Origin: Phoma sp. XZ068 | Taxonomy: Eukaryota; Ascomycota; Dothideomycetes; Pleosporales; Didymellaceae | Direction: 5' to 3' | DNA: 64,000 bases | Assembly: GCA_004835665.1 (NCBI GenBank) | Contig: RBKR01000009.1 | Coordinates: forward strand, 496,001-560,000 | Shown here: one piece after another, positions 46,426-56,167 of the stretch | Position numbering within the stretch: the first letter of the stretch is position 1 | Layout: each line of letters starts with the position of its first letter | Translations under genes and position numbers: made by a program | Notes under the pieces: generated by a model | Seen by the model: only the letters and a program-made list of their open reading frames with translations | What the model was told of the DNA's origin: nothing | Database searches by the model: none

Positions 46426-47519
46426 TCACACTCGAGGTATTGTTGCAGCGCCGCCCGTTTTCGGGTCTCGATACCAATTCTCCTCGGGATCACCCAAGCA
46501 CTCCCCTTGCCTGACTAGCTTGAATCCCTTTTCTCGCGAAAGATCGATCATAAATTGGGTAAGCTCATGAACCGTGCCTTTATGATTATCATGCGAAAGT
46601 GACAACCAGGACATTTTTGAGGGATCGCTGTTTGCAACCTTGAAGCGGAAAGCCTCTCTTGCGTATGTATAGTTCCCTGCCCAGTCGCGAGGATCAATAT
46701 CGTAAGAAACCTAACAAATGTCAGCTACATCTCATCTAAGACTCTTAACTTACAACATGGTAACCAAGAGCACCTGCGTCTTTTTGGCATATAGGTCCAC
46801 AGCTGTTGTACGGTGGGCGCCAATATGTTGGAAAGAAGCCCAAAATTTCGTTCAGAGCTATTTCCAATTTGACCATCTCATCGTGCCGTTCTTGAGTTGA
46901 AAGCTCCTCCAAATCCGCATGACTCCAAGTATGGGCTGCAATTTGATGTCCCTCTCTGTATATCCGTCTGATTGTTTCCGGATAGCCCGTCGCCGGATCA
47001 TGGATCATACCTTTCGACAGGTTGTGCCCAGTGATATAGAATGTCGCTTTCACATTGTTCAACTTGAGGATATCGAGAAGATCGGGGGTCCATTCCGACG
47101 GCCCATCATCAAATGTAAGCGCCAAAGTGCCAACTACATTACAGTGTCTGAACATCTTCCCGTATGGAACATTGCCCAGAATGGGCCGTGCGACCAAACT
47201 GGTATTGTATCCAGGAGGCCACTTATTTTGGTCGCACGCAAGACCGTATTGGAACTGACACATTGGTGAACCGCAAAATTTCGTGTCAGATGTGCAAAAG
47301 CCCTACTTGTCTCAATAACTGTGGAGCAATTCTCGGTATCTTAGGGAAGCAAGTACATACAGAGAATGAACAACAGTTGTCACATGATGTCCCATTGCCC
47401 TGTAAACCACAAAGACCAACTATCCGACCCTCCCCTTGGAGAGGTGGCGTATATGCTGGACAAACAGTCGCCGCAGAGTTGAAATAGAAAGGATGGAAAG
47501 TCTGCAAATCATTTGCCAT
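46426..47519 (-). CDS. Polysaccharide (chitin-type) deacetylase with N-terminal CBM18
   Basis: Exons 47361-47519, 46754-47302 and 46426-46710 with introns of 58 and 43 nt, both phase 0, give 330 residues. A CBM18 chitin-binding module spans about 37-76 (CGLQGNGTSCDNCCSFS, then GFCTSDTKFCGSPMCQ), with all cysteines in place only after removing intron 1. The NodB domain follows: TFDDGPS (116-122), the metal His pair HTWSH (177-181), RPPYN (215-219), the DPRDW motif and LSHD near the C-terminus. The family removes N-acetyl groups from chitin-like polymers. A TATATATA lies at 47642-47649. Oddly, the N-terminus from ATG 47519 has no hydrophobic signal peptide, so an upstream exon may be missing from this model. 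Confidence 0.9.
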
Positions 47520-48057
47520 TTTTCTAGTTCTTCAATCCGTTATGGATGGATGGGATAAGGAGGTGTTCTAATGGTCGCAAGTAAGTCAGCAACTCTAAGA
47601 TGCGATCTGGGAATCGTCGTGAAAGCTGAGTAAGGAAAACGTATATATACAGTGACGGGATGGCTCGTGCTTTAAACCAATCTGAACTAGATTCGAAAGC
47701 TAAATAACGAGGACGTATCAGACACTACGGTACCTTGGCGTACTGATCTACTTCGCCGGCGCACATACCACTAAAGCATCCATGCCTCTCTTTGAACATC
47801 ACTTCCTGCATTATCGGAGTCTCACGGGAGCACCCATGTTTCTCCAACTAATGACCGAGAACAGGCCCGAACGTCCTGTGCTCAGCTGAAGTTATTTCCG
47901 CTCTTGGATCGGATACAAAATGTGCGGTCCGAACACTTTATCGAAGTAGATTTCCATGCACTAACAATGTTGTTTTGCGTGTTCTATCGGTGCTGACGTG
48001 GTTCGTTATTGAGGATACCGTTTCACCGGTTTTCCATCTGATTCAAATTTATGATTA
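47520..48057. other. Intergenic, upstream of the deacetylase
   Basis: 538 bp containing the TATATATA element at 47642-47649 on the deacetylase promoter side and the 3' flank of the dehydrogenase. No gene. Confidence 0.4.
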
Positions 48058-49359
48058 TTACAAGTAGTGCCAGTTGTGTATCTTTGGGCCTTTCAACACC
48101 TCAAGTAGACTATAATTGAGACCGGGCTGCTTGACCGCCACGACAATAGCGTCAAACAGTTCTAAAGTATCCTGTTTCCAGTCGATGTCTTTCAATTTTG
48201 GTATCTCAGGAATGGCGTCTTGATCAATCAATGGATCGCAGAACATAAGGTCTACCTCGCCACTGTTGCGCATAAATTTGAGTAACTGCAGGCCTGGAGA
48301 ATGTGATAGATCAGATTGTCCAGACTTGAAACCTAATCCTACGACCAGGAGACGCGGTTGGTTGTTTGGAGTTTGGGATTTAAATTTGTCGTCCAGTAAA
48401 TCGACAAGAAGTGCGCTACCAATTCGTGCAGGGCGTGTTCTCATTTTTTCGTGGGCTTGTTGCAAGATTGGAAGATTGCAAGTTGACATGAAATATACTG
48501 GATTGACCGGAATACAGTGGCCACCAATCCCTAGTGATGGGAAGACAGGGAGGTATCCGAAAGGTTTGCTGCTGGCAACTTTTGCAACCTCGAAAGGATC
48601 GACTCCAAAGGGAACGCAAGCATCCGCCATTTCATTGGCGTACGCTATTGTGACAGTTCTTTGGCAATTTTCATAAAGTTTTAGCATTTCCGCCACTTCC
48701 GGCTTGCTGGTAGGAATCACAGTGTCGAAAACTGTGTCATACAACTGAATGATCGCCTTGAGAGAGCCAGGCACAACATCATCGAGCCCAGAAACAACTT
48801 TTGGTATGGATCGTGCCGGGGGCGAAACTCGACCTGGATCGATCCGCTGTACACGGTTTAGAATATTTTTAACATGATGACGTGGGAGACATACCTCTGG
48901 CGACATACCCGCGAACAGCCTTCGAGACCTGGCAAGCGACTCGAGTAGGGTTCGAGTCGTACCAACTGCAACGGTGCTCTCAATCACAACGATCGAACCT
49001 GGGCGAGCAAAACGCTCAACGATCCTCGTTGCGCTGATGACATGCGACAGATCAACATCTCCATGTAGCCCCAACATTGTCGGGACGGAGATGAGGAAAT
49101 GAGTTGCATTCTTGAGGTCCTCTTCGTTGTCCGAGAAGTTGACATTACTGAAATTTCTGTACTCCGACCGCAATGCCTTAACTCTTGCGCTCGACACATC
49201 GTAGCCGATCACTTTGAAGGATGATCTGAACACATCTAGCAAATGTTTGCCCACGTAGCCGACCCCAAGCACTCCAATGACTGCAAGGTCCTTGGTTTGT
49301 CTCGATGTGCATGCGGGAACGGGATCCGCGTCCGTTGAGTTCAATATGGTTCTAGGCAT
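48058..49359 (-). CDS. Nucleotide-sugar 6-dehydrogenase (UDP-HexNAc/UDP-Glc type)
   Basis: Read straight through, this is one frame of 433 residues. However, 48847-48894 is a 48-nt in-frame intron (GAG|GTATGT...GTACAG|CGG, branch TCTAAAC), and removing it restores the family motif SPERIDPGRV. Exons are then 48895-49359 and 48058-48846, 417 residues. The NAD-binding fold begins GVLGVGYVGKHLLDVF. SVPTM and VIESTVAVGTTRTLLE follow. The catalytic site has Lys211 (EMLKLYENC) and Cys266 in GIGGHCIPVNPVYF; the UDP-binding domain has VVGLGFKSGQSDLSHSPGLQLL. The motifs resemble WecC/WbpA/TviB-type UDP-N-acetylhexosamine dehydrogenases as much as UDP-glucose dehydrogenase. It would oxidise C6 of an activated sugar to a uronic acid. 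Divergent from the GT2 gene. Confidence 0.88.
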   Translation of the reverse strand: MPRTILNSTDADPVPACTSRQTKDLAVIGVLGVGYVGKHLLDVFRSSFKVIGYDVSSARVKALRSEYRNFSNVNFSDNEEDLKNATHFLISVPTMLGLHGDVDLSHVISATRIVERFARPGSIVVIESTVAVGTTRTLLESLARSRRLFAGMSPEVCLPRHHVKNILNRVQRIDPGRVSPPARSIPKVVSGLDDVVPGSLKAIIQLYDTVFDTVIPTSKPEVAEMLKLYENCQRTVTIAYANEMADACVPFGVDPFEVAKVASSKPFGYLPVFPSLGIGGHCIPVNPVYFMSTCNLPILQQAHEKMRTRPARIGSALLVDLLDDKFKSQTPNNQPRLLVVGLGFKSGQSDLSHSPGLQLLKFMRNSGEVDLMFCDPLIDQDAIPEIPKLKDIDWKQDTLELFDAIVVAVKQPGLNYSLLEVLKGPKIHNWHYL

Positions 49360-49817
49360 GATTGAGTGAAGCCGCTGCTTGAAAATTGATGATAGTTCGA
49401 GAACGCGTGGTCGCTGATGTACTATTCAACTTAAAATGTAGTCCCACCTTTCACTGACCATATATAAGCCATTTACTGGCAAATCAAGCCAAGCTTCTGA
49501 CTTGACACCACGCAGATTGTACACGTAGGCCATGAAGGCATGCAGGTGCCTATTAATGGTACGTTCGACATTTTTGCACTAATATTCTAATTAAGATTGA
49601 CATTGACCCGAAGTGTTGCCATTTCGGTCTTATTCCCTGTCATCGGCCCGCTCGTGGTGACTGTCCCTTTCGGTCATACTCTTAAGCTAACCACCTTCAA
49701 TTCTGTAGCATTGTAAATAGGATCCCGCCGCGTGAGAATATTTCTTATCAACATAGTAGACGGGCAATTTTTGGCTTCATGTGCTCAATTGCGACGTCCA
49801 TATAAACTACAGTTTCT
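49360..49817. promoter_or_regulatory. Divergent promoter, nucleotide-sugar dehydrogenase / GT2
   Basis: 458 bp. TATATAAG at 49461 lies about 100 bp upstream of the dehydrogenase start and could act on the minus strand. TATAAA at 49801-49806 is only 12 bp before the GT2 ATG at 49818, too close for a promoter of that ATG, so GT2 transcription may start further upstream or translation may begin at a later Met (49836, 49845 or 49896). Confidence 0.45.
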
Positions 49818-51661
49818 ATGTCCACTTTGGAGGCCATGACGAAAATGGCCATCATCCCTAGCTCCCAGGATGTTATCATCAACAGCCACGCATCTATGCC
49901 AAAAAAAATTAGACGACGCAAACTTTCTTTGTCGCTGCAAAGCACGACAAGCCAACACCTCCCATCAATCAACAGACACCGGCATCGACTCGAAAAGTTT
50001 GCCTTTTTATCGATTCTTTTTCTTGTAAAGTAAGTGGACACAAAATAGCCTGCCATGTCAAAGCATTTGTGGCCATATTAACGGATGTAATTCTCCTAGC
50101 TTTACCATGCTCACCATGTCCACAAAGCTCACCCATAATTACTGGGTGCTGGTACCGATTATTTTCTTCCGGCCTTTGCTCGATAGTTTGGAGTTATCCT
50201 TGCTCATCGTCTACTATTTTATCCGGCGCGCGAACCCGATTACCCCAGTCATTCCAGAGAAGCCAGAGAATCTTGCCTATCTCCTCACGTGCTACAACGA
50301 AAATAGTGCGGAGCTGAGGATGTCATTAGACTCTTTAGTAGAGCAACGGAACTTGGAGGCGCACAAGAAAGTCGTTATTATCGTCTGCGACGGGCGATGC
50401 AATGGGAGAAGTATGGCAAAGACTACAGCTGAACAGCTAGCGGAAGATATTATCGAGGACGCCACAACAAAAGTGGTTCGGGATGCCTACACTGCCTGGG
50501 ATGGTGAAACAATAGGTGTTCAGCTTCTATGCGGCAAGTATAAAGGGCTCAAGGTCTTATGTGTTGTGAAAGACGAGAACAGAGGGAAAAGAGACAGCCT
50601 TATTCTGGCCCGATCTTTTCTCTACAAATTCAACCGGCGGGACTCAAGCCAGTCCTTAGGAATATTTTCTCAGCAGCTGTTTGCGCAGATGCGGGACTTT
50701 TTCTTGGAAGCATCGATAAGCTCGGTTCAATACGTCGTCGGCATGGATGCTGACACCCGATTCGACCAGGACTGTGTTGTCAATCTTGTGCAGACCGTGC
50801 GCCAGGAAGAAAAGATCGTTGGTGTTTGTGGCTATATTATGGCAGACCCGACCACCTCACATCCATTCTCACTTCCGTACCTTTACCAAAGCGTTGAGTA
50901 TAAGATTGGACAGCATCGCCGACGACTTCGACAAAATATCATGACTAGGAAAGTGACCTGCCTTCCAGGTTGCTGCCAGCTCCTTCGCGTTAACGAAGCA
51001 ACGTGTGGTGATGAGATCCTCGCACAGTTTGGATATTACCCAAAGCAAAACGACCCTCTATTCCGAACAATTCAATCCATGATGAGCGAGGACAGAGATC
51101 ACATTTGTCTGGTTCTTCGAGAGAACGAGGATATACAGACCCGCCAGTGCCTCGCAGCACGAGCATACACTACTGTTCCTCGCAAAGTCTCTGTGTTCCT
51201 CACCCAACGGCGTCGATGGACATTGGGGCCGTTAGTCAGTGATTTTCTCCTCGCTACACGGAGGTCGACTGGCTGGATGGAGAGGTTTGCGGCTGTAGCA
51301 TCCGTACTCAATTGGTCCCTCACATTATCTGCGTTCATTGCAGATTTCGTTAGTACGTATACAATTGTTCCACATTCTTCAGCAAGGCTAATTGCGGATT
51401 CTAGGGGAGCGTTTTGATCGCCAAACGGCATTGATTCTAATCCTCATTACCACTTACCGAAATATCTGGGACTACACAGGTGTTCTAATTTCCTCAAGGA
51501 CAGTGTTAGAGTTTTTTCAGAACCTCATTGGGTCCTTTCTATGTTTTTATATTGGCAGGATAGTTTCCCTCTTCATACATATTTACTCATTGTATTACTT
51601 GGATGATTTCAGGTGGGGGCAAATGCGAGAAAAGATCGTGAAAAAGAAGATTGAAGAGTAG
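49818..51661 (+). CDS. Short chitin-synthase-like GT2 glycosyltransferase
   Basis: Three exons: 49818-50029, 50100-51352 and 51405-51661, introns 70 and 52 nt, phases 2 and 1, giving 573 residues. The join of exons 1 and 2 makes a first membrane region (FAFLSILFLV then LTHNYWVLVPIIFFRP). The catalytic domain carries NLAYLLTCYNEN, VIIVCDGRCNG, YVVGMDADTRFD (Asp287/Asp289), PYLYQSVEYKIGQ, LPGCCQLLRV, SEDRDH (401-403) and QRRRW (440-444), which are the signatures of processive chitin synthases and hyaluronan synthases. The C-terminus has further helices and ends YLDDFRWGQMREK. It is about half the length of ordinary chitin synthases and lacks myosin, cytochrome b5 or CHS N-terminal domains. It should polymerise UDP-GlcNAc or a related UDP-sugar and extrude the chain. 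Confidence 0.9.
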
Positions 51662-52436
51662 TTGGAGTTTTGTGGTGCTGAGAGCATTGAGTACACAGAG
51701 GAGGTAGCTGGTAAAAGGTAGCTGGAGTTCAGTGGGATTGCATCAACAATCTGTTTAAGCTATGTAACTTTATAGACACAATAAGGGACCTCCTTTAAAA
51801 CATGATACCCATCTGCCTTGTATTTCAGCTAGAAGAAGGAGGTAAATATTGTGTATTATAAGTAGTGCAACTTGTGAGGTTAGTCGCAGCATTGAATGTA
51901 GTGGCATGGCTCTAATGTCTTCAGATTACTTGACAGTGATCATGGCTAAAGTCGTCAAGATAGGCTCATAACTGAGTAACGGCTACCAATTGACTCGTTC
52001 CGAAATGGAACAGTACATCAGAGATGATGAGAACCACAAGTCCCCGTGCCAAAAGCTCGCAGGAGCTTGTACCCTTACCTGGAGAGAGAATTATTACCAA
52101 TCTCATCTCATCAGCAAAGGATAAGTCAGTGGTTATCAAACTGAGCATGATTCATAACTACCTATGGTTCAAGTGGCCCACTGAAGACGGTCCGAGTATG
52201 ATCATTACTGCAAGTTTGTTACATCCGGGCCGATTTCCCACCGCGTCTCAGCTTTTAGTGTAGCTTGCTAGATTGCTAATGAACATCTTTTCTTGAATTG
52301 ACGCGTGGTATTTCGTATTCGTTTTGGGTGCTTGCCAGATATTGATGTACAAGGTTTCCCTTGACCCCGCAGAGCCTCTTGGAGTCGGCGGATTCACCTT
52401 CCTTATTTACCTCTACACTTTTAAATCAGAAACAAC
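51662..52436. other. Intergenic
   Basis: 0.8 kb between the GT2 and acyltransferase genes, both on the plus strand. No gene recognised. Confidence 0.4.
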
Positions 52437-53855
52437 ATGTTCCTTCGCAAAATTCGCCAAATATGCACCTATATTCCGCTTCCGGCCTTCCCGGGTATCC
52501 TATTCGGGTACAGGCACAGCGATTTTGAGCCCGCCAACTCGAAGACTGCCTGGCTGGACGGAGTTCGCGGGTTTGCAGCAGTTATCGTTACGATGAACCA
52601 TATCTTCACGAAGCAGATCGGCTTCCGGTGTTACGGCTTTCATGCTCAACCGGTCGAAACGAATACCTCTTTCCTGCAGCTACCGCCGTTCCGAATTTTC
52701 TTTTCTGCGGAGGCAATGGTCCCCCTTTTCTTTGTTATTTCCGGCTACTGCCTTTCAATTCCTTTCGTTCGACGGTTGCAAAACAACCTGGAGGACACAC
52801 ATGCCGTTCTTGAGGCTCTCTCTAGCGCCATGTTCCGTCGTGGAATTCGTCTATTTATGCCATTCTTGACTATGGCTCTTGTTTCTCAAATCCTTCTCTA
52901 TCTTGGGGCCTACCGTTGGAAAAGTTGGAGCGACCAAAGAATCGTGGATCTAATCGAAGGACCCGATGGCACCCCGCGCCATGCCCCTATTCATGAACAT
53001 GTGCGTTTCCTGTATGAGTACCTCAACACCGTCGTGAGGGCGCTCAACTATGGGTTCGGCCACCGCCCAATTGTTGGGCTGAACCCAGCACTCTGGACTA
53101 TTCCCGCTGAATTTCGAGGTTCACTTCTCATCTACCTCTGCTTTCTCGGCCTCGCGCGCGTGCGGTCCGCGCCGCGGTTCTGGATTCTGGTGGCTATTCT
53201 ATTTGTACTCGTATTTGAAGGAATGTGGGAGCTTTTTACGTTCGTTGGCGGTTTACTCATCGCAGAGCTGCACGAACGGTGGAGAGTTCTATCCTTACGG
53301 GCGAATGAGGAAACCACTTCTACAGGCCATGACAAGGCCATCAAAAGTGGGGGAGCGAGGCGTCGGAGCTACCTGGCGACACTGGTAACATGGACGTTGG
53401 GTCTATACCTTCTGTGCTTGCCCAGACGTGATGCTGAGCACGGTTATGGGCCCATACATGATATTCTAAAACCACTCGTGCTTCCTAACTGGAATGTTAG
53501 CCCTGGTGGCTTAGAAAGAAATTTCTACAGCATTGGGGGAATGTTATGTGTAGCCGCGTTAGGCGTCGAGCCTGTTCTGCGCCGCCCTTTCGAGTCGCGT
53601 TTAGGGCAGTACTTTGGCAGAATCTCCTTTTCGCTGTATCTTGTACACCAGCTTATTGCCCGCATGTTGATGCAGAGGTCCAATGAGCTGTTTGGATATT
53701 TGACTGGTCAAATGTGGCCACCGCTCACAGTGTACTCTTCGAGTTTCGCGGTGGTATTTCTTATATTGTGGACGTCAGAGATTGTGGTCGAAGTCTTAGA
53801 TAAGAGCTCAATTATGGTTGCGAAACGGACACTGGAGAAGTTGTCAGTCCGCTGA
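52437..53855 (+). CDS. Membrane acyltransferase-3 (O-acyltransferase)
   Basis: 472 residues, intronless, ATG at 52437 in an AACATG context. The opening TAWLDGVRGFAAVIVTMNHIF is the acyltransferase-3 motif, with the family's Arg and catalytic His of the RGFAAxxVxxxH block. FFSAEAMVPLFFVISGYCLSIPF is the second signature helix. About ten hydrophobic helices follow, ending with GRISFSLYLVHQL, the conserved SYxLYLxH-type helix. The family moves acetyl or acyl groups from the cytosolic to the outer face and onto sugars or polymers (bacterial OatA, WecH, fungal Cas1-like enzymes by analogy). Lying in tandem after the CHS-like gene, a role in O-acetylating that polymer is a reasonable inference. Confidence 0.9.
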   Translation: MFLRKIRQICTYIPLPAFPGILFGYRHSDFEPANSKTAWLDGVRGFAAVIVTMNHIFTKQIGFRCYGFHAQPVETNTSFLQLPPFRIFFSAEAMVPLFFVISGYCLSIPFVRRLQNNLEDTHAVLEALSSAMFRRGIRLFMPFLTMALVSQILLYLGAYRWKSWSDQRIVDLIEGPDGTPRHAPIHEHVRFLYEYLNTVVRALNYGFGHRPIVGLNPALWTIPAEFRGSLLIYLCFLGLARVRSAPRFWILVAILFVLVFEGMWELFTFVGGLLIAELHERWRVLSLRANEETTSTGHDKAIKSGGARRRSYLATLVTWTLGLYLLCLPRRDAEHGYGPIHDILKPLVLPNWNVSPGGLERNFYSIGGMLCVAALGVEPVLRRPFESRLGQYFGRISFSLYLVHQLIARMLMQRSNELFGYLTGQMWPPLTVYSSSFAVVFLILWTSEIVVEVLDKSSIMVAKRTLEKLSVR

Positions 53856-54421
53856 ATAAGTAGAATCTGGTTTGCCAGCAATTGGCAAAACCTTACCAAA
53901 ACTACAGACATAATGTCATAGATAAAGTCTGATTCAGGGCCTTCGTGCTAAGCAACAAAACAACAACAAGGCTTCCAGTTCGCTTCGCCCAGACCAAGCA
54001 TATCAGGTGGGTAATCACTAGCGAATGCCCACTGTTGTATGTTGTTACTTTGCTTCGGGCTTGCCACGCTTTAATACGTTCTGCCAGCTATTTCCTATTT
54101 TCGATTGGCGGCTGTTGATCCCTTTTGTTGCTGCGACACTGCTTTATTGCTGATGCTTCGCGATTGATGCTTCAGTTCATTGGCGGTGTCTATTGACAGC
54201 ACCATATGTCAGATAGTGAATGTTACAGACCCGGTAATACTAAATCTGTACAGCCAACTGCTCAGGGAAAAAAATCCCAGAGGTATTGATATCGTAATAT
54301 AGGTATACTATCGTCGTAAGACCTCACAAGCAAAGGCCTGCAGAAATCACATATGCAATATCCCGCTCCTGCTCCCAAACTCCAGAGTGCGCCGGTATGT
54401 GAAGAACGGAGATCGCTTTCC
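53856..54421. other. Intergenic between convergent genes
   Basis: Right border of the accessory region, with 3' flanks only. No repeat or transposon end recognised. Confidence 0.4.
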
Positions 54422-55191
54422 CTAGTTTCTCAGAGCCCTTAGTCGCTCAGTGAACGCATCCTCCTCCTGCTCTGTGGGCCCAACCTTCGTCTTGGGTGCC
54501 TCTTGGAGATCAGACTGCAACTCGACACCAGCCTTATCTGCAGCTTGTGCCATCATGCGGTCAACATCTTCTTGTGGCGTGCCAACGGCGGTTGCTGACG
54601 AGGTAACGTCTTGATAGAGCTCGGTTGCGGAATCGACGTTCTCGAACTGTTTCTCGAAATCAACCATGACTGCGGCGATCTGCATCTTGGTCAGAACTCC
54701 TCCTCATTCGACACCGACAATCATATTGTCTATCTTTTGAACAGGATAACGTACCCTCTCCGGACTCATCGACTTCATAGCTACGTCCAAGCTGCGGTTG
54801 ACCTTCATCATGTTGCCCGTAATTTGTCGCATAGTGACAGCAGTCTGGACTCGGCCGGCGACGGCATCGACTCGTGAGGCTAGTTGTAGGAGGTTGAGCT
54901 TCTCGTTCTGCTTGCGGACAGCATTCTGGGCGTAGATCCGGGCTATGTCATTGTGGCCTTGCTTCATAGCCTGTGAGGGTGGTGGTAAGTCATGGTTCCT
55001 CTGAATGAGGTGAGGCAGCGCGCACTTTCTCCAGCTTTGCCTTCTCCTGCTGCTCCTCTTTCCCTGCCTTGAGCGACTGGCGGTTCAGCGACTTGGCTGT
55101 GAACTGTAGAAGTCAGCATAAGACGAGGTGGAGACCGGTCAGAACGTTGGCGGACCTTGAGGTTGAAAAGGGCGTTTTCGAGGCCGGACAT
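54422..55191 (-). CDS. DID2: ESCRT-III-associated Did2/Vps46 (CHMP1)
   Basis: Four exons: 55156-55191, 55026-55103, 54755-54970 and 54422-54685, introns 52, 55 and 69 nt, all phase 0, giving 197 residues (yeast Did2 has 204). MSGLENALFNLK is the conserved CHMP1 start. A basic N-terminal half (FTAKSLNRQSLKA; AMKQGHNDIARIYAQNAVRKQNE) precedes the VNRSLDVAMKSMSPER and MVDFEKQFENVD helices. The last helix EEDAFTERLRALRN is a MIT-interacting motif (MIM1) for Vps4. Did2 recruits Vps4 to disassemble ESCRT-III in multivesicular-body sorting, at endosomes. Short first exons mean the gene is visible only after splicing. Confidence 0.94.
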
Positions 55192-55638
55192 AGTGACAGG
55201 TTTTTTGGTTATGCAGTTTGTTGTGGACGTTCTAATGCAGGGTAGGGCTGCGTGGTAGTGCAAGTGATGGGCAGAAGGTGGATTGCGGCTGATTGCCGGG
55301 TTTGGCGGGGTTGGCGGCACCGCAACGTCACCGCAGCGCTGCCGAGCAAGCATCCCACTCTCACTTGCTGTTAACCTGTGACCATGCATTCGACACATGT
55401 GGCGCATTGTCAACATTCAGGAGAATTGCAGAGCGTAGCGCAGCTTTGTAAAGCTTTGGCTTTTTAGTATTAAGTTGGCTGTGATTTCGTTCTTTGACGA
55501 ACTGCGGCCCGCCGATGCCGAGCTGAATGCCTTTCCAAGTGCCCAATCTATGTTCCAAACGCCATCCAGAGACCTGTGTGGTCAACGCCCTCCAACGCCG
55601 CGCAGTCTGTATCGTATTGCTCATTAAGATGCCTCGCC
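55192..55638. other. Intergenic between DID2 and NC2-beta
   Basis: 447 bp, upstream region of DID2 and 3' flank of the NC2-beta gene. Nothing further recognised. Confidence 0.4.
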
Positions 55639-56167
55639 CTACGATGGTGCTGAGTTGAATTTATCGGTAGCTGAGCGGAACAGCTCCTCTTGTGCACGAA
55701 TGAGCTCTTCCTCGGTCATGCCGCTTTGCTCGATCTTGGTTTGCTTCTTCTCGCGATTCTGCAGTCTATCAGTATGGAGACGGACAAGTCTTAGTATGAG
55801 CGCGTACCTGCTGCTGCTTCTTGTAATCTTGCGCAACCTCGAGGATCGCAGGCACGTATTCTCCAAAGTCCAGCTCCTCGAGCGCTGCCTTGACGTGCTC
55901 GCACGCTATTGTCTTCTTTGCATCCTTTTCGGCGATTTCATTGGCTTCGGAAGAGATGAGGGTGATGAACTCGACGCAGCATTCGATCAGCAGGTCTCGT
56001 GAGTCTTTTGCAAAGGTCATGCCGGGTTCTGTCGCCAGGATATCTTGCACAATCTTCTGCACGGTCGCTGGACGCGTTAGTGGCCTAGAGTGACACTACA
56101 GCTCGACACAAAACACACCCTTTGGCAGCGACAGGTCGTCGTTGCCGCCAAACTCGCGGTCAGACAT
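55639..56167 (-). CDS. NCB2: Negative cofactor 2 beta (DR1/Ncb2), histone-fold repressor
   Basis: Exons 56119-56167, 55808-56067 and 55639-55758, introns 51 and 49 nt (phases 1 and 0), giving 142 residues. MSDREFGGNDDLSLPKATVQKIVQDIL (read in parts) is the start of the histone fold. FAKDSRDLLIECCVEFITLISSEANEIAEKDAKKTIACEHVKAALEEL (in parts) gives the alpha2-L2-alpha3 body as in Dr1. The tail after GEYVPAILEV contains the KKQQQ|NREKKQ join. NC2 alpha-beta binds TBP on DNA and represses or redistributes TFIID-dependent transcription in the nucleus. The length and fold match Dr1/Ncb2 rather than NF-YB, which differs at the DNA-contact loop. Confidence 0.93.
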
